DNA of 64,000 nucleotides from Moniliophthora roreri (GCA_001466705.2 LATX02000100.1:930001-994000); one strand, 5' to 3'. Counted from the first letter of the stretch, positions 48,854-59,906 are shown. A program made the numbers and translations. The notes: generated by a model from the sequence alone, not told the origin.

Positions 48854-50993
48854 AAGACACACTATCCATTTTCTCGCTCGTGTATTAGTATTGCTATCAT
48901 CTCATCCCCATATCGTTCATTCTCTTGCCTTGAACCGGTAGATGTAACCATAGCGTAGATTTTGCTCGCTGACTTTTTTATCAAGTCATTGTACAGTATA
49001 CTTGTATCATTTGACTGCTATCATTTCAGTCCCTTCACTCTTTAACCTTTCTTGCACACAGTTTGTTACCACCATATTGCAGATACCATATACCATTTGT
49101 TTTCTCTTTCACTCGATACTCTGCCGTTCTTTTTTGGGGTCCGGGAAACATAGGTTAGCTCGTCGTATGTAGTCGTACAAAATTCGAGGGTACACTATAT
49201 GATAGATACGAATTATTCTATGGCTTCAGCTTTATGGTTTCAATCTCTCATTCCCATCCATCGTCATCCAAGTTACAGTATCCTTTGTTCTTTATTTACT
49301 GATATCAGACCCTGCCCGTAAAAAAAAGACTTGGCAATTGAGGGTCGTCAAATGTAGTCCCGCAATCCATCCATGATGATGATGATGATGTCGGTGGTAG
49401 TGTTTCTCCAGCTGGTTCAGTTTTGAATGGTTTGGTACGCTGGACCTGGGTAGAAGACGAACGCGGTCGAGATTGGGCCGACGTTCTTGGGGGGGAAAAT
49501 GATGATGAGTCGGGGGCCGGGGAGAATAAGGGTAGCTGCGGCGGGCGGCGGCGTACTGACATACCTCGGCTGAGTCAACTGGGGGAGAGACGCCAACTCG
49601 AGTGATAACGCGATACAGGCCGATTTGAGGGTGTTAGTTGTGGACATTCAACTAGAGATTGCATAGAATGTCGAAGCTATACTTATATGTATGAATATTG
49701 AGTGTAAAACGTAAGGACTGAGATAGGATAGGAGCGAGCGCGTCGATGAGTCTGCGTTTTTTGTTTGCGGGGTGCGTACTGCGGGTACGTTTCCAGACCA
49801 TAAAAAGCCAAGCTGAATCTATTGGAGGTGTCAAGGCATCCAGAACCACCACTACCAAGTTGGTTGCGGACTATCGTGGTATTTTGTGTCCAGATATATG
49901 AATGTCCAAGCCTGTTAAACGTTTCCCCCGTATGAACCTTGTGCCCTGTGCGTTATGCAGGGTTTTCATGCGTGCCTTGGTCGACCATATGCTGGTTCTC
50001 AGTTCGAGGGAAACATGCTAGAGCATATCTTCGCATCGACCTGATCAGCATGGGGGCTCGTGAGAGGATTAATGCAGATCATCAGTGTAGAGATAAATGA
50101 CTTACCCGCTCGATGAGCTATATCATATGGCGCTTCGGAATGCCGACCAGATCCGCAGATAAACGGGGTTTTGCAAATGGTGCCTTCGTAAATGGTAGAT
50201 GTGGGTAGTGATGTGATCTATACTGGATCCGTACGCAATTTAGCGACAGGAACACTAGATGGGTATATCCAGGGACATTGCAAAAATTTGCGTGAAGACG
50301 TTGACTTGGAAGAGCATCTCAGGGCCTGAAAGAGTATGCTGCAAGACATGCAACGTTATAATGTGCTCGTAGTCAGGGTAATCACAAGTAGAATTGCCTA
50401 GACCTACCAAGGTTGTCGTCTTCGAGAAATTCTAGTTGCGAATCGAGAATTGGATGTGGGGTTATGGTGAATCCTTGAAGGCGCTTTGGCTAAAAAGTGG
50501 TTCCTGATATTGCTACCGGCTATTCTTAGGAATTGCAATAGCGCCCTAGCTCCCATGTGTTTGCGACTAACGCAAAAAAAAGAAGGGGTAGCATTCGTGT
50601 GAAGCTTGCCGCAATTTATCAAGAAGCACGGGGAAATCGAGGGGCGGGAAAATCTGCAATTTTCAAATCATGCTCGAGCTTTAAACCTTTTATCCTCTTA
50701 CCAGGGAGAAATGGAGTATTCTGAGGCTCAACTTGAGGCAAGATGATACAATTCCGAAGCAACCTGAGATCGGTAAATGGACGGACTTGCAACGGACAAT
50801 CACCGTCGGGGAACGAGTGGGGATTAAAAGTGGCATGTGACAGGTGTGACGCCACGGACTAGAACCTATTTCGAAAGAACCCGGGTGAACGGGAACCACT
50901 CCGAGCTTCCTTTTGATTCTTCAAGCCCATGTCATCCTACTTATTTAAAAACCTGCTAGCCGTGGCTCCAACGCTTAGGATACCACCACCATC
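48854..50993. other. intergenic region with a GAT/ATG microsatellite
   Basis: Around 49374-49392 there is a short (GAT)n tract. On the minus strand 49647-49305 all three frames are unusually open, one with a Ser/Pro-rich product (PDSSSFSPPRTSAQSRPRSS); a small two-exon gene is possible but unsupported. The rest shows no gene. Confidence 0.3.
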
Positions 50994-52687
50994 ATGTCTG
51001 ATACCCGCTCAAGCTCTGAGCACAAGAATGGCCTGTCATCTACCCGCTCTGTGGTCAGTGAGGAGGATGTTCATGTCGACCCGGCAATGGAGAAGAGGGT
51101 CTGGCGGAAGCTGGACATCTATGTTCTTCCTATCGTTGCGATGTTTTATCTGCTGTCATTCTTGGTGAGTAATGTTTTCTTTTCCCCCAGGATAGTGCTG
51201 ACGAAAGGGTTTCTGTTACTCGGCTTGTAGGATCGAACCAATGTTGCCAATGCACGAGTTGCTGGCTTGCAGAAAGACCTGAAAATGTCTAACAAGGAAT
51301 ACAGTATCGCACTCACGGTTACATATGTTCCATACATCGTCGCCGAACTACCTTCAAATTTGATGCTCAAGGTGCGTCGCATGAGTTACTCGCGGTCGTC
51401 ACTGAATTTTTTTCTTATCAAACAGGCTGTGGGACCAAACTTGATGCTACCCACGATGTTGACCTTGTGGGGTGTGGTCACAACTCTACAAGGTGTTGTC
51501 AAATCCTATTCTGGTCTCCTTGCTGCGCGATTTTTCCTCGGACTGCTGGAAGGCGGAGTGTTTCCTGGCCTCGTGCTCTACCTGTCCTATTTTTACCCTC
51601 GGTACAAGATGAACCTTAGGTCAGTATATCACCGAGGTATCTTGTCCCTCCTTGAGTACTGAACAATGGCAACTTAGGGTCGCAGCCTTCTTCGCTTCAG
51701 CCTCACTCTCAGGCGCATTCTCGGGTATTTTGGCTTATGGTATCATTCACATGGATGGTATCGGCGGTCGACCCGGCTGGTCGTGGATCTTCATCCTTGA
51801 AGGTCTCTTCACCGTCGTCTTTGGTGCATCATCATACTTCACTCTTCCGCGCGCCCCTGAGAAATGTTGGTTCCTGAATGAGGAAGAAAAGAAGTATGTT
51901 GCTGCAAAGCTTCATCAGGACAACGTTCACAAAGAAGAGCAACACTTTACGTGGCGTGAAGTCGGAGAAGCATTCAAGCTTCCACAAGTCTGGTTCCTCG
52001 CCTTCACCTTCTTCATGGCTGGAGTAATCCTGTATTCGCTCGCTTAGTGAGTTTACCTGTTGTCCGATCATCTTATTCATCGTCCTGACCAATATTAATT
52101 CCAGCTTCTCACCATCTATTGTACAATCTCTCGGCTACACCGCAGCACGCGCCCAACTCATGTCTGTGCCACCTTTCGCCGTCGCCTTCGTCTTATCCAT
52201 GGCCTGCGCCTTCATTTCCGATAAATTCCAGTGCCGAGGTATAATCAGCATCTTCTCTTCCATACTCTGCGTCATCGGTTTTTCCATGTTCCTCGGGTCC
52301 AAGAACACTCACGTGCAATACGGCTCCCTCTTCCTGTCCATACCCGGGACCTACACAGCAGCACCCACGTTATCCGCTTGGGGCTCCAATAATGCCAGCC
52401 CGCAGACACGGAGAGCTACAGCTATCGCTATAAGCTTCATCATGACCAACTCGGGTGGTATACTCGCCACATGGCTACTTGGGAGCTTGAGTGCAGCTCC
52501 GAGATATACAAGTGCCACGATAGCACTTTTGGTGTTTTCAGTCTGCCAAGCGCTTGGTGCAGCGGCGAATCTGGCTTACTTGACTAGCCAGAATAGGAAG
52601 AAGGCGGAGGTGAGAAGGACGATGAGCAAGGCTGAGGAGAAGCCTGGCCTTGGAGATAGAAGCGCGTGGTTTATCTATAATACATAG
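50994..52687 (+). CDS. MFS transporter, anion:cation symporter type, 5 exons, 485 aa
   Basis: Exons 50994-51164, 51231-51371, 51426-51619, 51678-52046 and 52105-52687; the frame closes exactly. The layout is that of the ACS (allantoate/nicotinate permease-like) family. It has a cytosolic N-terminus with VWRKLDIYVLP, first helix ending LLSFL then DRTNVANARVAGLQ, the EGGVFPGLVLYLSYFYP segment, GRPGWSWIFILEGL, LPRAPEKCWFLNEEEK in the central loop, a second six-helix half and a lysine-rich C-terminus. The family imports small organic acids and vitamins such as nicotinate, allantoate or pantothenate by proton symport; the substrate here is unknown. It sits just outside the right inverted arm, tail to tail with the orphan gene. 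Confidence 0.93.
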
Positions 52688-52996
52688 TTTGTGAGGCTTC
52701 TCTAGTTATTAGTTGCCACGGACAAGGTTGTTCGTAGCGATCACATGTACGTTATCTCCTGATGATATTCCAATTTTATTTACAACGTCCTTGCGTTTGT
52801 GAAAAAGGAGTAGGTATACAACAATGGGCTAATGAGCGACTGAGAGATAGTATCGCAACGTTCTATCGATACAGCGAGAAATGAGAAATGAAACGAATGA
52901 GTGATGCGGTGTACCATATTGCGATTAGATAGAAAATGAGAAGAACCGAGGGAGCATACGAGACAAGATGAAAGAGTGACGATGAAAAGGACCAGC

Positions 52997-54696
52997 CTAG
53001 TAGTATGCCCCCAACTCAATGCTCCAAATATTTGGTCTTTCAGCAGTCATGTACACTGATTTGATGTATACATGCTGCACAGAGGTAAAGAAGCCTTGGG
53101 TGCGCGGTGTATCCTATTCCTGTTGCATCAGCCTACCAAAAGGAAGAAGAGAGAAGAGAAGACGTACCTTGACAAAATCTGCCAAGATTAACCCCAAACC
53201 AAAGAACAAGCCACTCATAGTCATCCGACCATGATCGCATTGAATAGGGATGGCGTGCAAGCTTGTGGTTCCGAAGCCTGGAACCTTGATACGTATTACG
53301 ATGATGGCCAAGTCAGCCCCTTGCTTTAAACGTTGAAAGGCACCTCAAAGACTCACCTCGACAAGAAAAGTCATCGGTCCCTGACCAGCCGCGGGAGGAA
53401 CTGCGTGTTCACCATTTTTCACTACCTCTTCAAAGCACAGACTTCTTTGCACAGAAAGACCGTGTGTCGAGCGACCCTTTCGTTTGCGGCGGTCCTCGAA
53501 TGGGATATATGCGAGGCAATCGGCGGGTGGCGGAGTATTAGAATACCAACTTGCATCACGACGTAGTGCCATTCCGCGTTTGTTTCGATCACCCTGGCAA
53601 AAAAAAAAAAAAAAAGTCACAAGTGTGTTTGTCGGTTACATGTACGCTGATTAGGGTAGATCATACGTACCCATTGTAATGAGGTAGCGACTCCACATCG
53701 GACAACACACTCTTGAGGGGGTTTAGTGCAAGAGTTGGCGTGAATTCGCTAAACATCAACAAGTCAGCACACTGTTATACGTTGGGGAGGGAATTAGAAA
53801 CACGTACAGGGAGTGCAGGCTCTATGAAAGCAATCTTCCACGTGATATCGTATGACGAGTTAGCGACTGAAGTATGAACTTTTGGGGCAGGAAGGTGTTC
53901 GGAACGCGACTTCACGATTTGTGAACGGGAACTAGTCGGTGAGAATTCCTGCCATACTTGTCTTGATGACGTCGATGGGGCTGGAGAGCTTCGGCTTGGG
54001 GTGTGGAACAATGGGGTTTGTTCGCGTTTGACGTTTGGCTGTGAGGAGAGAATGACGGTGAACCTTGATGGAACGAAAAGGAAGGTGAAATGACATACTG
54101 AGACTCGTGAGCACTGAGAATATGGAGTAAACATCGGTTCGTGCTTCGTCTTCACTTTGCTATCAGGTGTGTGGTTTACTTCCTGCTTTCATAGTTCAGA
54201 ACAAGTACGCAGAGAATTGGTACGTTATGCGCACCTGTGGCACAAAAGCAGCTTCTGAATCAGGATTCAGTCCGAGGATGTATGGATTTGACGTACCTTT
54301 TTAATCTGCTGAGGAGGTGGAGAAGGGTAGCTCTTGAGAAAACTCGAGTCGACAGAATGAATGGAGCCGGGAAGTGCGAGATTAGGAGTCGGATTAGGAT
54401 GAGGAGGAGGGTAATTCTTGGAAGAATCCATGTTGACAGAGTGACTGGATCCGGGAAGAGTCGGATTAGGAGTCGGATTAGGACGAGGAGGAGGGTAATT
54501 CTGGAGAAAACTCAAGTCGACAGAATGAACGGATCCGGGAAAGGTTAGATTAGATATTGAATTGGATCTAGTCTTCTGTATGTCCGCAGGATTGTCAGTC
54601 GATTCTCTAGGCGAGCTGCAAGACAGAAAGACTCACCGATCTCGAGGAATGACCTCCAGAGCGAGAAGCGTGCGATTCGGTGCGATTCGGGGCCAT
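52997..54696 (-). CDS. orphan protein, 8 exons all in phase 0, 387 aa
   Basis: Exons (minus): 54696-54637, 54575-54297, 54182-54099, 54038-53808, 53748-53671, 53593-53357, 53284-53168 and 53074-52997. Each exon is a multiple of three and each intron is GT-AG. A TATATAAA box lies near 54745. The protein is low-complexity and Ser/Pro-rich for the first ~190 residues, with a ~23-residue proline-rich repeat (NYPPPRPNPTPNPTLPGSSH) in exon 2. It then has a compact conserved half: SSYDITWKIAFIEPALP, ECVVRCGVATSLQW, LAYIPFED, LCFEEVVKNGE, VPGFGTTSLHAIPIQCDHGR, MTMSGLFFGLGLILADFVK and ERPNIWSIELGAYY. No signal peptide or certain membrane helix. I recognise no family. Conservation of the later exons in the left-arm copy supports the model. 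Confidence 0.6.
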
Positions 54697-55665
54697 GATA
54701 GCAGTAGTATAGGACTTGTGAGTTAGTACAAATGCTCTTGGGTTTATATAGGTGAGCATCTGAAAGAACAAGGAATGTTGAATGGCCCTGGCCATAGCAA
54801 AGTGCATTGTGCATCGTCAAATGTCCAAGCTGTAATATGTATAGTAATGCGTGTCGTGGATCGTTCCATTATCATCGAACAAAAATATTTCCGAATTCGT
54901 CGTCCGACTTGCTGATTTGAATGGTTCAAGCGGTAGTAGAACGTGTTTCTGCTTGGACAGTGTGGAGATGACAATGGAAGGTTGAAATAGCAGTACTGTT
55001 GTAGCTGAAATTAATAGTAGTCTGAAAAGAGAAGCAGGGCGACCCCCCCCCCGCGGATGTGGCGAGGCCGTTCGGAAATTTTGGCAAAATGGCCAGTTTT
55101 TGTCCACACCCATTTTGGGGCCTCTTGCCAGCTTTTTGGCCAAACCGTTGTCCAAACCCGGGACGGCTGTTGGACCCTTCAGGCCCAGTTTTTTTTCAAA
55201 CGTCCAAACGGGGACCTCACCTATCGGGGGTCCTTCAAAAGCTCACCATTGTGTCCAGCGACGTAGACGGCGGTTGAGAGCAAACAGTGGCATACGTCAC
55301 GTGATACTGACGCGTCAAAATGAAGCGCCAACGTCGCGTGTCTGGGGACCTGTCAGGATGAAGCTATGAAGCTGCGTTGGCACTTTGTTGTCACTGCATG
55401 TTTTCGAAACGAAAATAACCAAAAGCGACGTTTGCCAGCGAGAACGAGGAACTTCCGTCTGGCTGTGCTATACCCTCTATAACGATGTTCTCGCGAGTCT
55501 TTACACCAGACTCGGACCCAGCAAAGGTAGATTAGCACAAGCACTGACATGGGAATAATAATGCATTGCAAATGATTTGGACACCCAAGCTCACAAACGC
55601 CAAAAATCAAAAAATCAAAAGCACTAAATGTAAGAGTAGAAATAGTTGAAAGGGGTCTCTGAAAT

Positions 55666-56084
55666 TAAAGCCAGAATGTATCACAACGCTCCGAATCTGA
55701 TTCTTTAGGACAAATTTGCCGTCCCACTTGCGCAGTTCCGTGCCATCTAGTAGACTAACAATCCATGAACCCACTCACCCATGACGACCGTCGACCATAA
55801 ATTATCTAGCCGCAATGACAAGAAATGACGCAAGTGTTCGCTATGGGGCTCACTTGCGTAATTGCGCATGACTAGAAAGGTAAAAGAAACGTACGGTCAA
55901 GGATCTCTCTGCACCTTGGGTTATCTTTTTTTTTTTGGTTCGAAAAAAAGTAAGCAATGCAAATGCCACGGCACAAAAGAAATTGGATTGCACTTACTGC
56001 CATAACATGGGACGCCAGAGAGCGGGAAACGGCGAGAGCAAGGATAACAGAGATGATAGCGTTGACGCTGATGTTAAGCTTCAT
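55666..56084 (-). pseudogene. small secreted protein gene, broken right-arm copy
   Basis: Homologous to 30912-31382. The signal peptide is intact, but a 25-bp deletion after the codons for LAS removes the first cysteine region and shifts the frame. Exon 3 to 4 also has a shortened intron (about 32 nt), a Cys-to-Gly change and a further deletion. The 942-bp insertion lies just upstream of its TATA box. Confidence 0.75.
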
Positions 56085-56154
56085 GACGTGTATATGAATG
56101 TGGGTGGGTGAAAGTAGCACTTGATGGGGTTTGGGCCTTTTATACTAGTAAGAC

Positions 56155-57096
56155 GAAAGTCCTTCGTCTCCCCTGCCCTGGACAAGCACGTGATGAAGAA
56201 ATATTTGTAATCCTTAGTCATCAGCCTGGCGCAGACGTCCGCTGCCATTTTGAAGGCACGAAATCGACTCTATTCAGCACATTCTCCTCAATTTTCTGCA
56301 CTTAAGGCAAGACGCGGCGTAAAGGTATGTTTAGGTCATTATAATCTACATGATAAAAGTCATTCTATGTGCTTATCTTGTGGCCGCGAGCGATAGAACA
56401 TCGCTGATGAAAATTCTGTATCCCAAGTTCCTGGATTGCTGCTCCTGGAACTATTTTCTCGTCTCTCCTTCTCAAGACATGCCCTGATGATGCTCAAAAG
56501 GCCCCTTCCTTGTGTCTCCACCTTTGTGAGGAATCGCTCGTCTCGGAATTGCATCTGGTAGGCTAGGCCATCTGCGAAGCTGCGCATGTCGTGAATAACA
56601 TAACGTGTAACTGGATTCTTAGATATTGTGAGTATCTGAAGGTTATGCATAAGTGAATCACGTACTAATGTATCATCTTCAGATGCATCTTCACTCTCTT
56701 CATCTCCTGGCACACATCGGGGGAGATTGTAGTTGGAGGGAGCTGGTGGCGGCGGACACCCGCTACAAATGGGATTCTCTGCCCCTGCAGGACCTTCTTT
56801 CTGTTTTCGGTTCTTCCTCTCAAGATCTTTTGCCCGACAGCGCTCGCAAGTCTTCTTTTTCTCCTCTGGTGGTAATATGGCGTTGCATTTCTTTGTAGAG
56901 CAAATTCTGGGTGCTTCGCTTGTCATATCAGGAATTCCGAGATAGATGTAGAGTGTAGAAATTGTATCATAAACTGCCATAGCATTGTTGAACTACAGAC
57001 AATCAACGTTCAAGTATCTAATCTAAGTGAGCGTGATGTGGCCAGGATATCACGTGATGCACGTGATTTTCCGGGGAAGGGGAGATGTAGGACAAT
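56155..57096 (-). mobile_element. 942-bp DNA transposon with imperfect TIRs and 10-bp target duplication
   Basis: CTAGTAAGAC stands on both sides (56145-56154 and 57097-57106). The left arm shows the empty site with a single near-identical copy. The two ends are imperfect inverted repeats of about 36 bp sharing GTCCT, TCTCCCCT, CCC and CACGTGA. A 9-10 bp target duplication with long TIRs is compatible with a Mutator-like non-autonomous element. It contains one ORF (56360-56980). Confidence 0.75.
56360..56980 (-). CDS. zinc-binding-like protein carried by the 942-bp transposon, 206 aa
   Basis: Intronless ORF from ATG 56980 (an alternative start is Met-19) to TAG/TGA at 56360. Near residue 25 it has CSTKKCNAILPPEEKKKTC followed by ERCRAKD, a C-x4-C...C-x2-C pattern of a putative zinc ribbon. 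A Pro-rich part follows (SGCPPPPAPSNYNLP), then an acidic linker and a helical C-terminal half with MRSFADGLAYQMQFRDERF. The open frame fills two thirds of the element, so it is probably a captured gene or an element-encoded DNA-binding protein. I recognise no named family. Being short and inside a young insertion, it may be intact. Confidence 0.5.
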   Translation of the reverse strand: MAVYDTISTLYIYLGIPDMTSEAPRICSTKKCNAILPPEEKKKTCERCRAKDLERKNRKQKEGPAGAENPICSGCPPPPAPSNYNLPRCVPGDEESEDASEDDTLVRDSLMHNLQILTISKNPVTRYVIHDMRSFADGLAYQMQFRDERFLTKVETQGRGLLSIIRACLEKERRENSSRSSNPGTWDTEFSSAMFYRSRPQDKHIE

Positions 57097-57430
57097 CTAG
57101 TAAGACTCAGACCCGAAACAATTCGTTGCGCATGAGTCCCTTTCCCTCGGCTTACTCAGAAGCAGATTCGGAGAGAAATTCTTGGAAAACGTGAACGACC
57201 GGACGCTCGTTGATAACCTGGTTGATACACCCGCTCGGGTCCCTCTTTGATGCAGATTACTTGTTTCTGGAATTCAATGTCTAGTCAACAAAAACTCGAA
57301 ATGTGCATACAATCAAACCAGCCGTCGGCAGCTCATATGCTCAGTCAACTCCCTCCCAACCCATACTGCAGATACCCCGTACATACCCTGTATTCCGATT
57401 TTCTATTGGGAAAAACCGACTCAGCCCATA

Positions 57431-57744
57431 ATGTCACGGTATTGCCTTTTTTTTTTTTTCTGAGCGAACGGCGACCGACTCACCTTGGCTGTACATCATC
57501 AATGTCGTGGTGAACTATTTTCTCTGGATTGGATTGGTGAATTTACTTCTGCCAACTCTGAAAAATTAAAAGATGGAAGGTAGTAAGATTGAGAAAAGAA
57601 AAGACGCTCGAGGTTCAAGGCACGTGGTTACTGACGCGTCAAACTAAAAAGGGCGACGTCGAATCGGAGGGTGTGAGGCTTAATCTCATTACTTACATAC
57701 CTTTTGAGATGCACAGAAAACATAAGAATGTGAAAAGGTCGCCA
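57431..57744. other. intergenic, poly-T tract
   Basis: Contains a T-run at about 57447-57459; no gene seen. Confidence 0.4.
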
Positions 57745-57805
57745 GCATTGGAGGGGTAGTTGAATCTGGGTCATTGCCATTTGGTTGAACTCCCCCATTA
57801 ATGTG
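57745..57805 (+). pseudogene. tRNA-Gly(GCC) pseudogene
   Basis: It follows the intact tRNA-Gly at 57966 in order: GCATTGGAGGGGTAGTTGAA, then TCTGGGTCATTGCCAT, then TTGGTTGAACTCCCCCATTA. The 3' half of the anticodon stem and the variable loop are deleted and both stems carry mismatches. Confidence 0.75.
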
Positions 57806-57965
57806 TATCCCGATGAAAGTCGCTGTGTCTTTTCCTTTATTGCACGGAGATCCGACGTTGAATACGACAACTTGACTCTTTTGAATTTGAGTTCCAGTAG
57901 ATTCTTGCAGATAACAATACTCACCCTCATTACACATGGAACGGGGAGCAAGGGGATGGTCACCA

Positions 57966-58047
57966 GCATTAATGGGGTAGTGGTAACCTGGGTCGTTGCC
58001 ATAAGATAAGCTTCGACCCGCCGGGGGTTCGATTCCCCCTTAATGCA
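57966..58047 (+). tRNA. tRNA-Gly(GCC) with 11-nt intron
   Basis: The acceptor stem GCATTAA pairs with TTAATGC, the discriminator is A, the D-arm is GGGTAGTGGTAACCT, and the anticodon stem is GGTCG/CGACC. The loop TTGCCA...T carries anticodon GCC, and the T-arm GGGGG-TTCGATT-CCCCC contains a perfect B box. An 11-nt intron (58002-58012) sits after position 37; the mature length is 71 nt, like yeast tRNA-Gly. A T-run terminator starts near 58063. Confidence 0.93.
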
Positions 58048-58391
58048 TGTGTCGTTCCGGTCCGTTTTTTTTGTGCTCAAATCAACGGCCCTGGTCGAAC
58101 CCAGAGGTACTATGAGTGCCCACGATGCGAGGTCAAGCTCCCTTTGTGAAATGGCGACACGTCCATCCGCTGAATCATTGATGCAAAGCTAGACAACTTG
58201 TGCCAGCATCATCGATCATTATTGATAGCAAAATGCGATGCCGGCGGCAACCTTGGATTGCCGCGGCCTAGGCACGAGTCGCGATGGGGAGTCTAGACCA
58301 ATGCGTTGTGCGATCTTTCGGTCGTTCCAAAAAGTTGTCGCATCGTACGTACCCAGCATCCCTCCCACAACAGTCGCCTTGCACACAGAAA

Positions 58392-58523
58392 TCAGATATC
58401 CACGGTGACCGAAAATAAAACCCCCCAGCCCACTAAAAAAAGAACACAGCCAATGTACACCGCAACGGTCAGAGTGACACGGATCATCTTTGCCGGGTTC
58501 TGATTTCCCCATCGATACCACAT
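58392..58523 (-). CDS. possible 43-aa single-helix membrane microprotein
   Basis: ATG 58523 to TGA 58392. After 13 polar residues the sequence is one hydrophobic helix (VAVYIGCVLFLVGWGVLFSV). There is no homologue I can name and no conservation to test, so this could be chance. A longer overlapping ORF in another frame (58219-58521) looks less protein-like. Confidence 0.3.
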   Translation of the reverse strand: MWYRWGNQNPAKMIRVTLTVAVYIGCVLFLVGWGVLFSVTVDI

Positions 58524-58737
58524 GTTGCTAAATATTCATCAAAAACGACCGCAGCTTGACGACAACCCCCTCACCCCTTCTTCCACTCCCACATACCCAT
58601 AAGCCTTTGAAAGGTTTCCTCCCCTTCTTTCTACCTTCTACCTTTACTCTCTTTGCTTCGTTTGGATTGGAATTGGGGCGGGATCCCTCACAACAGTAAC
58701 AACATTACTATCACACTCCAATAAAGAAGAAAGAAAG

Positions 58738-59348
58738 ATGCTCTCCCTCCGACTCCTCGCGTTCGTGTTTAGCTTGCTTTCGATCGCTCTCGGTGCGTCC
58801 CATTCCATCCTTCACATTCTCCTATGCCCCCCCCTCACCCACCCTGGTTCACAGCCATCCCAGCCGAATTCATCCTCGGCGCACGCGACACAACCGCCAA
58901 CCTCGGTTCCAAAAACCTAACCGCCATACCCGATTCCGTCGTTGGCCCCGAATGTTCCTCCCAATGCCCACAATCCACATTAACCTTCATATCAAACTGT
59001 ACAACCGCCATGTGTATGTGCAACGACAATACCAATACCCAGATTTTGGGATGTTTGGATTGTTTGGTTCAGCAGAAGAATTTGAGTCAAAAGTTGAGTG
59101 ATGCTATTGAGGCTGGTGGGTTGCTTTCCTTTCCTTTCTTTTTTTTTTTTTTTTTTTGCTGGGTACTTACACTCGCGCCCTGAATAGAATATGTAAACAC
59201 CTGTCGTACATTCCCCGATCCTTCTGCCAGAATTACAAATGCCAGAGCGGGTAATGGTGCTACTGCTTCGTTGCAGATGTTTATGGGAGGTTTGATGAGT
59301 GTCGTGTTGACGGTTGGAGCGGTATCGATGGGAAGTTTGGTTTTGTGA
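58738..59348 (+). CDS. GPI-anchor-type secreted Cys-rich protein, 3 exons, 158 aa
   Basis: Exons 58738-58792, 58855-59115 and 59188-59348 with GT-AG introns. Residues 1-18 are a signal peptide (MLSLRLLAFVFSLLSIAL). The mature part has eight cysteines (ECSSQCPQS, NCTTAMCMCND, GCLDCL, TCRTF), resembling small Cys-rich cell-surface domains of fungi. It ends in a spacer and a hydrophobic tail (MGGLMSVVLTVGAVSMGSLV) with Asn/Ala residues before it, typical of a GPI-anchor signal. It would sit at the plasma membrane or wall. The eight-cysteine number recalls CFEM domains, but the spacing does not clearly match. The second intron contains an 18-nt T-run. Confidence 0.8.
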
Positions 59349-59483
59349 GTTGGTTGGGGTGAGTTGGTAGGAGTTATAGAGAAGGGTGTGTACCACGGTA
59401 GTGAACAGTGGATAAGAATTAAAAGTTGGTGTGGTCTTGTCAACCTTGCATGGTCGGCTATCAGAGAAAGGTTTGTCGTCGTT

Positions 59484-59520
59484 GGGGGTATAGCTCAGCT
59501 GGGGAGAGCAACAAGACCAA
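59484..59520 (+). other. tRNA-Ala-like 5' fragment
   Basis: GGGGGTATAGCTCAGCTGG followed by GGAGAGC has a perfect A box (TAGCTCAGCTGG), but no matching T-arm or acceptor 3' strand follows, so it is a fragment or a SINE head. Confidence 0.5.
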
Positions 59521-59572
59521 AGTGTGTATTTTTCATGTGGAATGTAGCCTTGAGGTAGAAATGCTTGCAAGC

Positions 59573-59666
59573 ACCTCGGCTCGACAAGGGCAAAAAGGAA
59601 TTTAAACTAGCGTATGGAGGCTACAGCAAAAAAAAAACCATGCATTAAGGGGGAAAGTTCAACCTT
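59573..59666 (-). repeat. duplicated tRNA-Gly 3' flank, copy 1, with T-arm fragment
   Basis: CACCTCGGCTCGACAAGGGC, an A-run and then GCATTAAGGGGG (tRNA-Gly 3' end, minus strand) match in order the sequence at 59907-60030 downstream of the intact tRNA. Only about 25 bp of the tRNA 3' end remain here. Confidence 0.65.
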
Positions 59667-59906
59667 TCATCTTGCGCGATGCCGACGCCATGGATACTTC
59701 TTATCGCCCGACTCAACCCAGCGTCATCAGTTTCTTGGCATTCCTCGCGTTATTGCCAGTAGAAAGTCTTTGAAGATCAATAGAGCCTGCACCCGCAAGG
59801 TGCAGTTTTGAGACCACAAGTAATGTATATATTATATATTTATAAGAGATGTGGCTTTTTTTTTTTTTTTTGGTTAGACATGCTCGCAGTTTGAAGCAAT
59901 ACATTA

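Larger units (their letters stand above)
52743..57430 (-). repeat. right arm of the large inverted repeat
   Basis: Reverse-complement homologue of 30582-33770. It is longer because it retains the 0.46-kb promoter and first-exon piece of the orphan gene and contains the 942-bp insertion at 56155-57096. It carries an apparently intact orphan gene and a broken secreted-protein gene. Confidence 0.85.

Noticed and set aside
34249..52687. P450, DUF6534 and MFS genes as a secondary-metabolite cluster
   Set aside because: No synthase, terpene cyclase or cluster regulator is present, and the genes are separated by repeats; co-location alone is not enough.
58219..58521. 100-codon minus-strand ORF
   Set aside because: Another frame of the same DNA encodes a compact hydrophobic helix; the longer ORF has no protein-like features.
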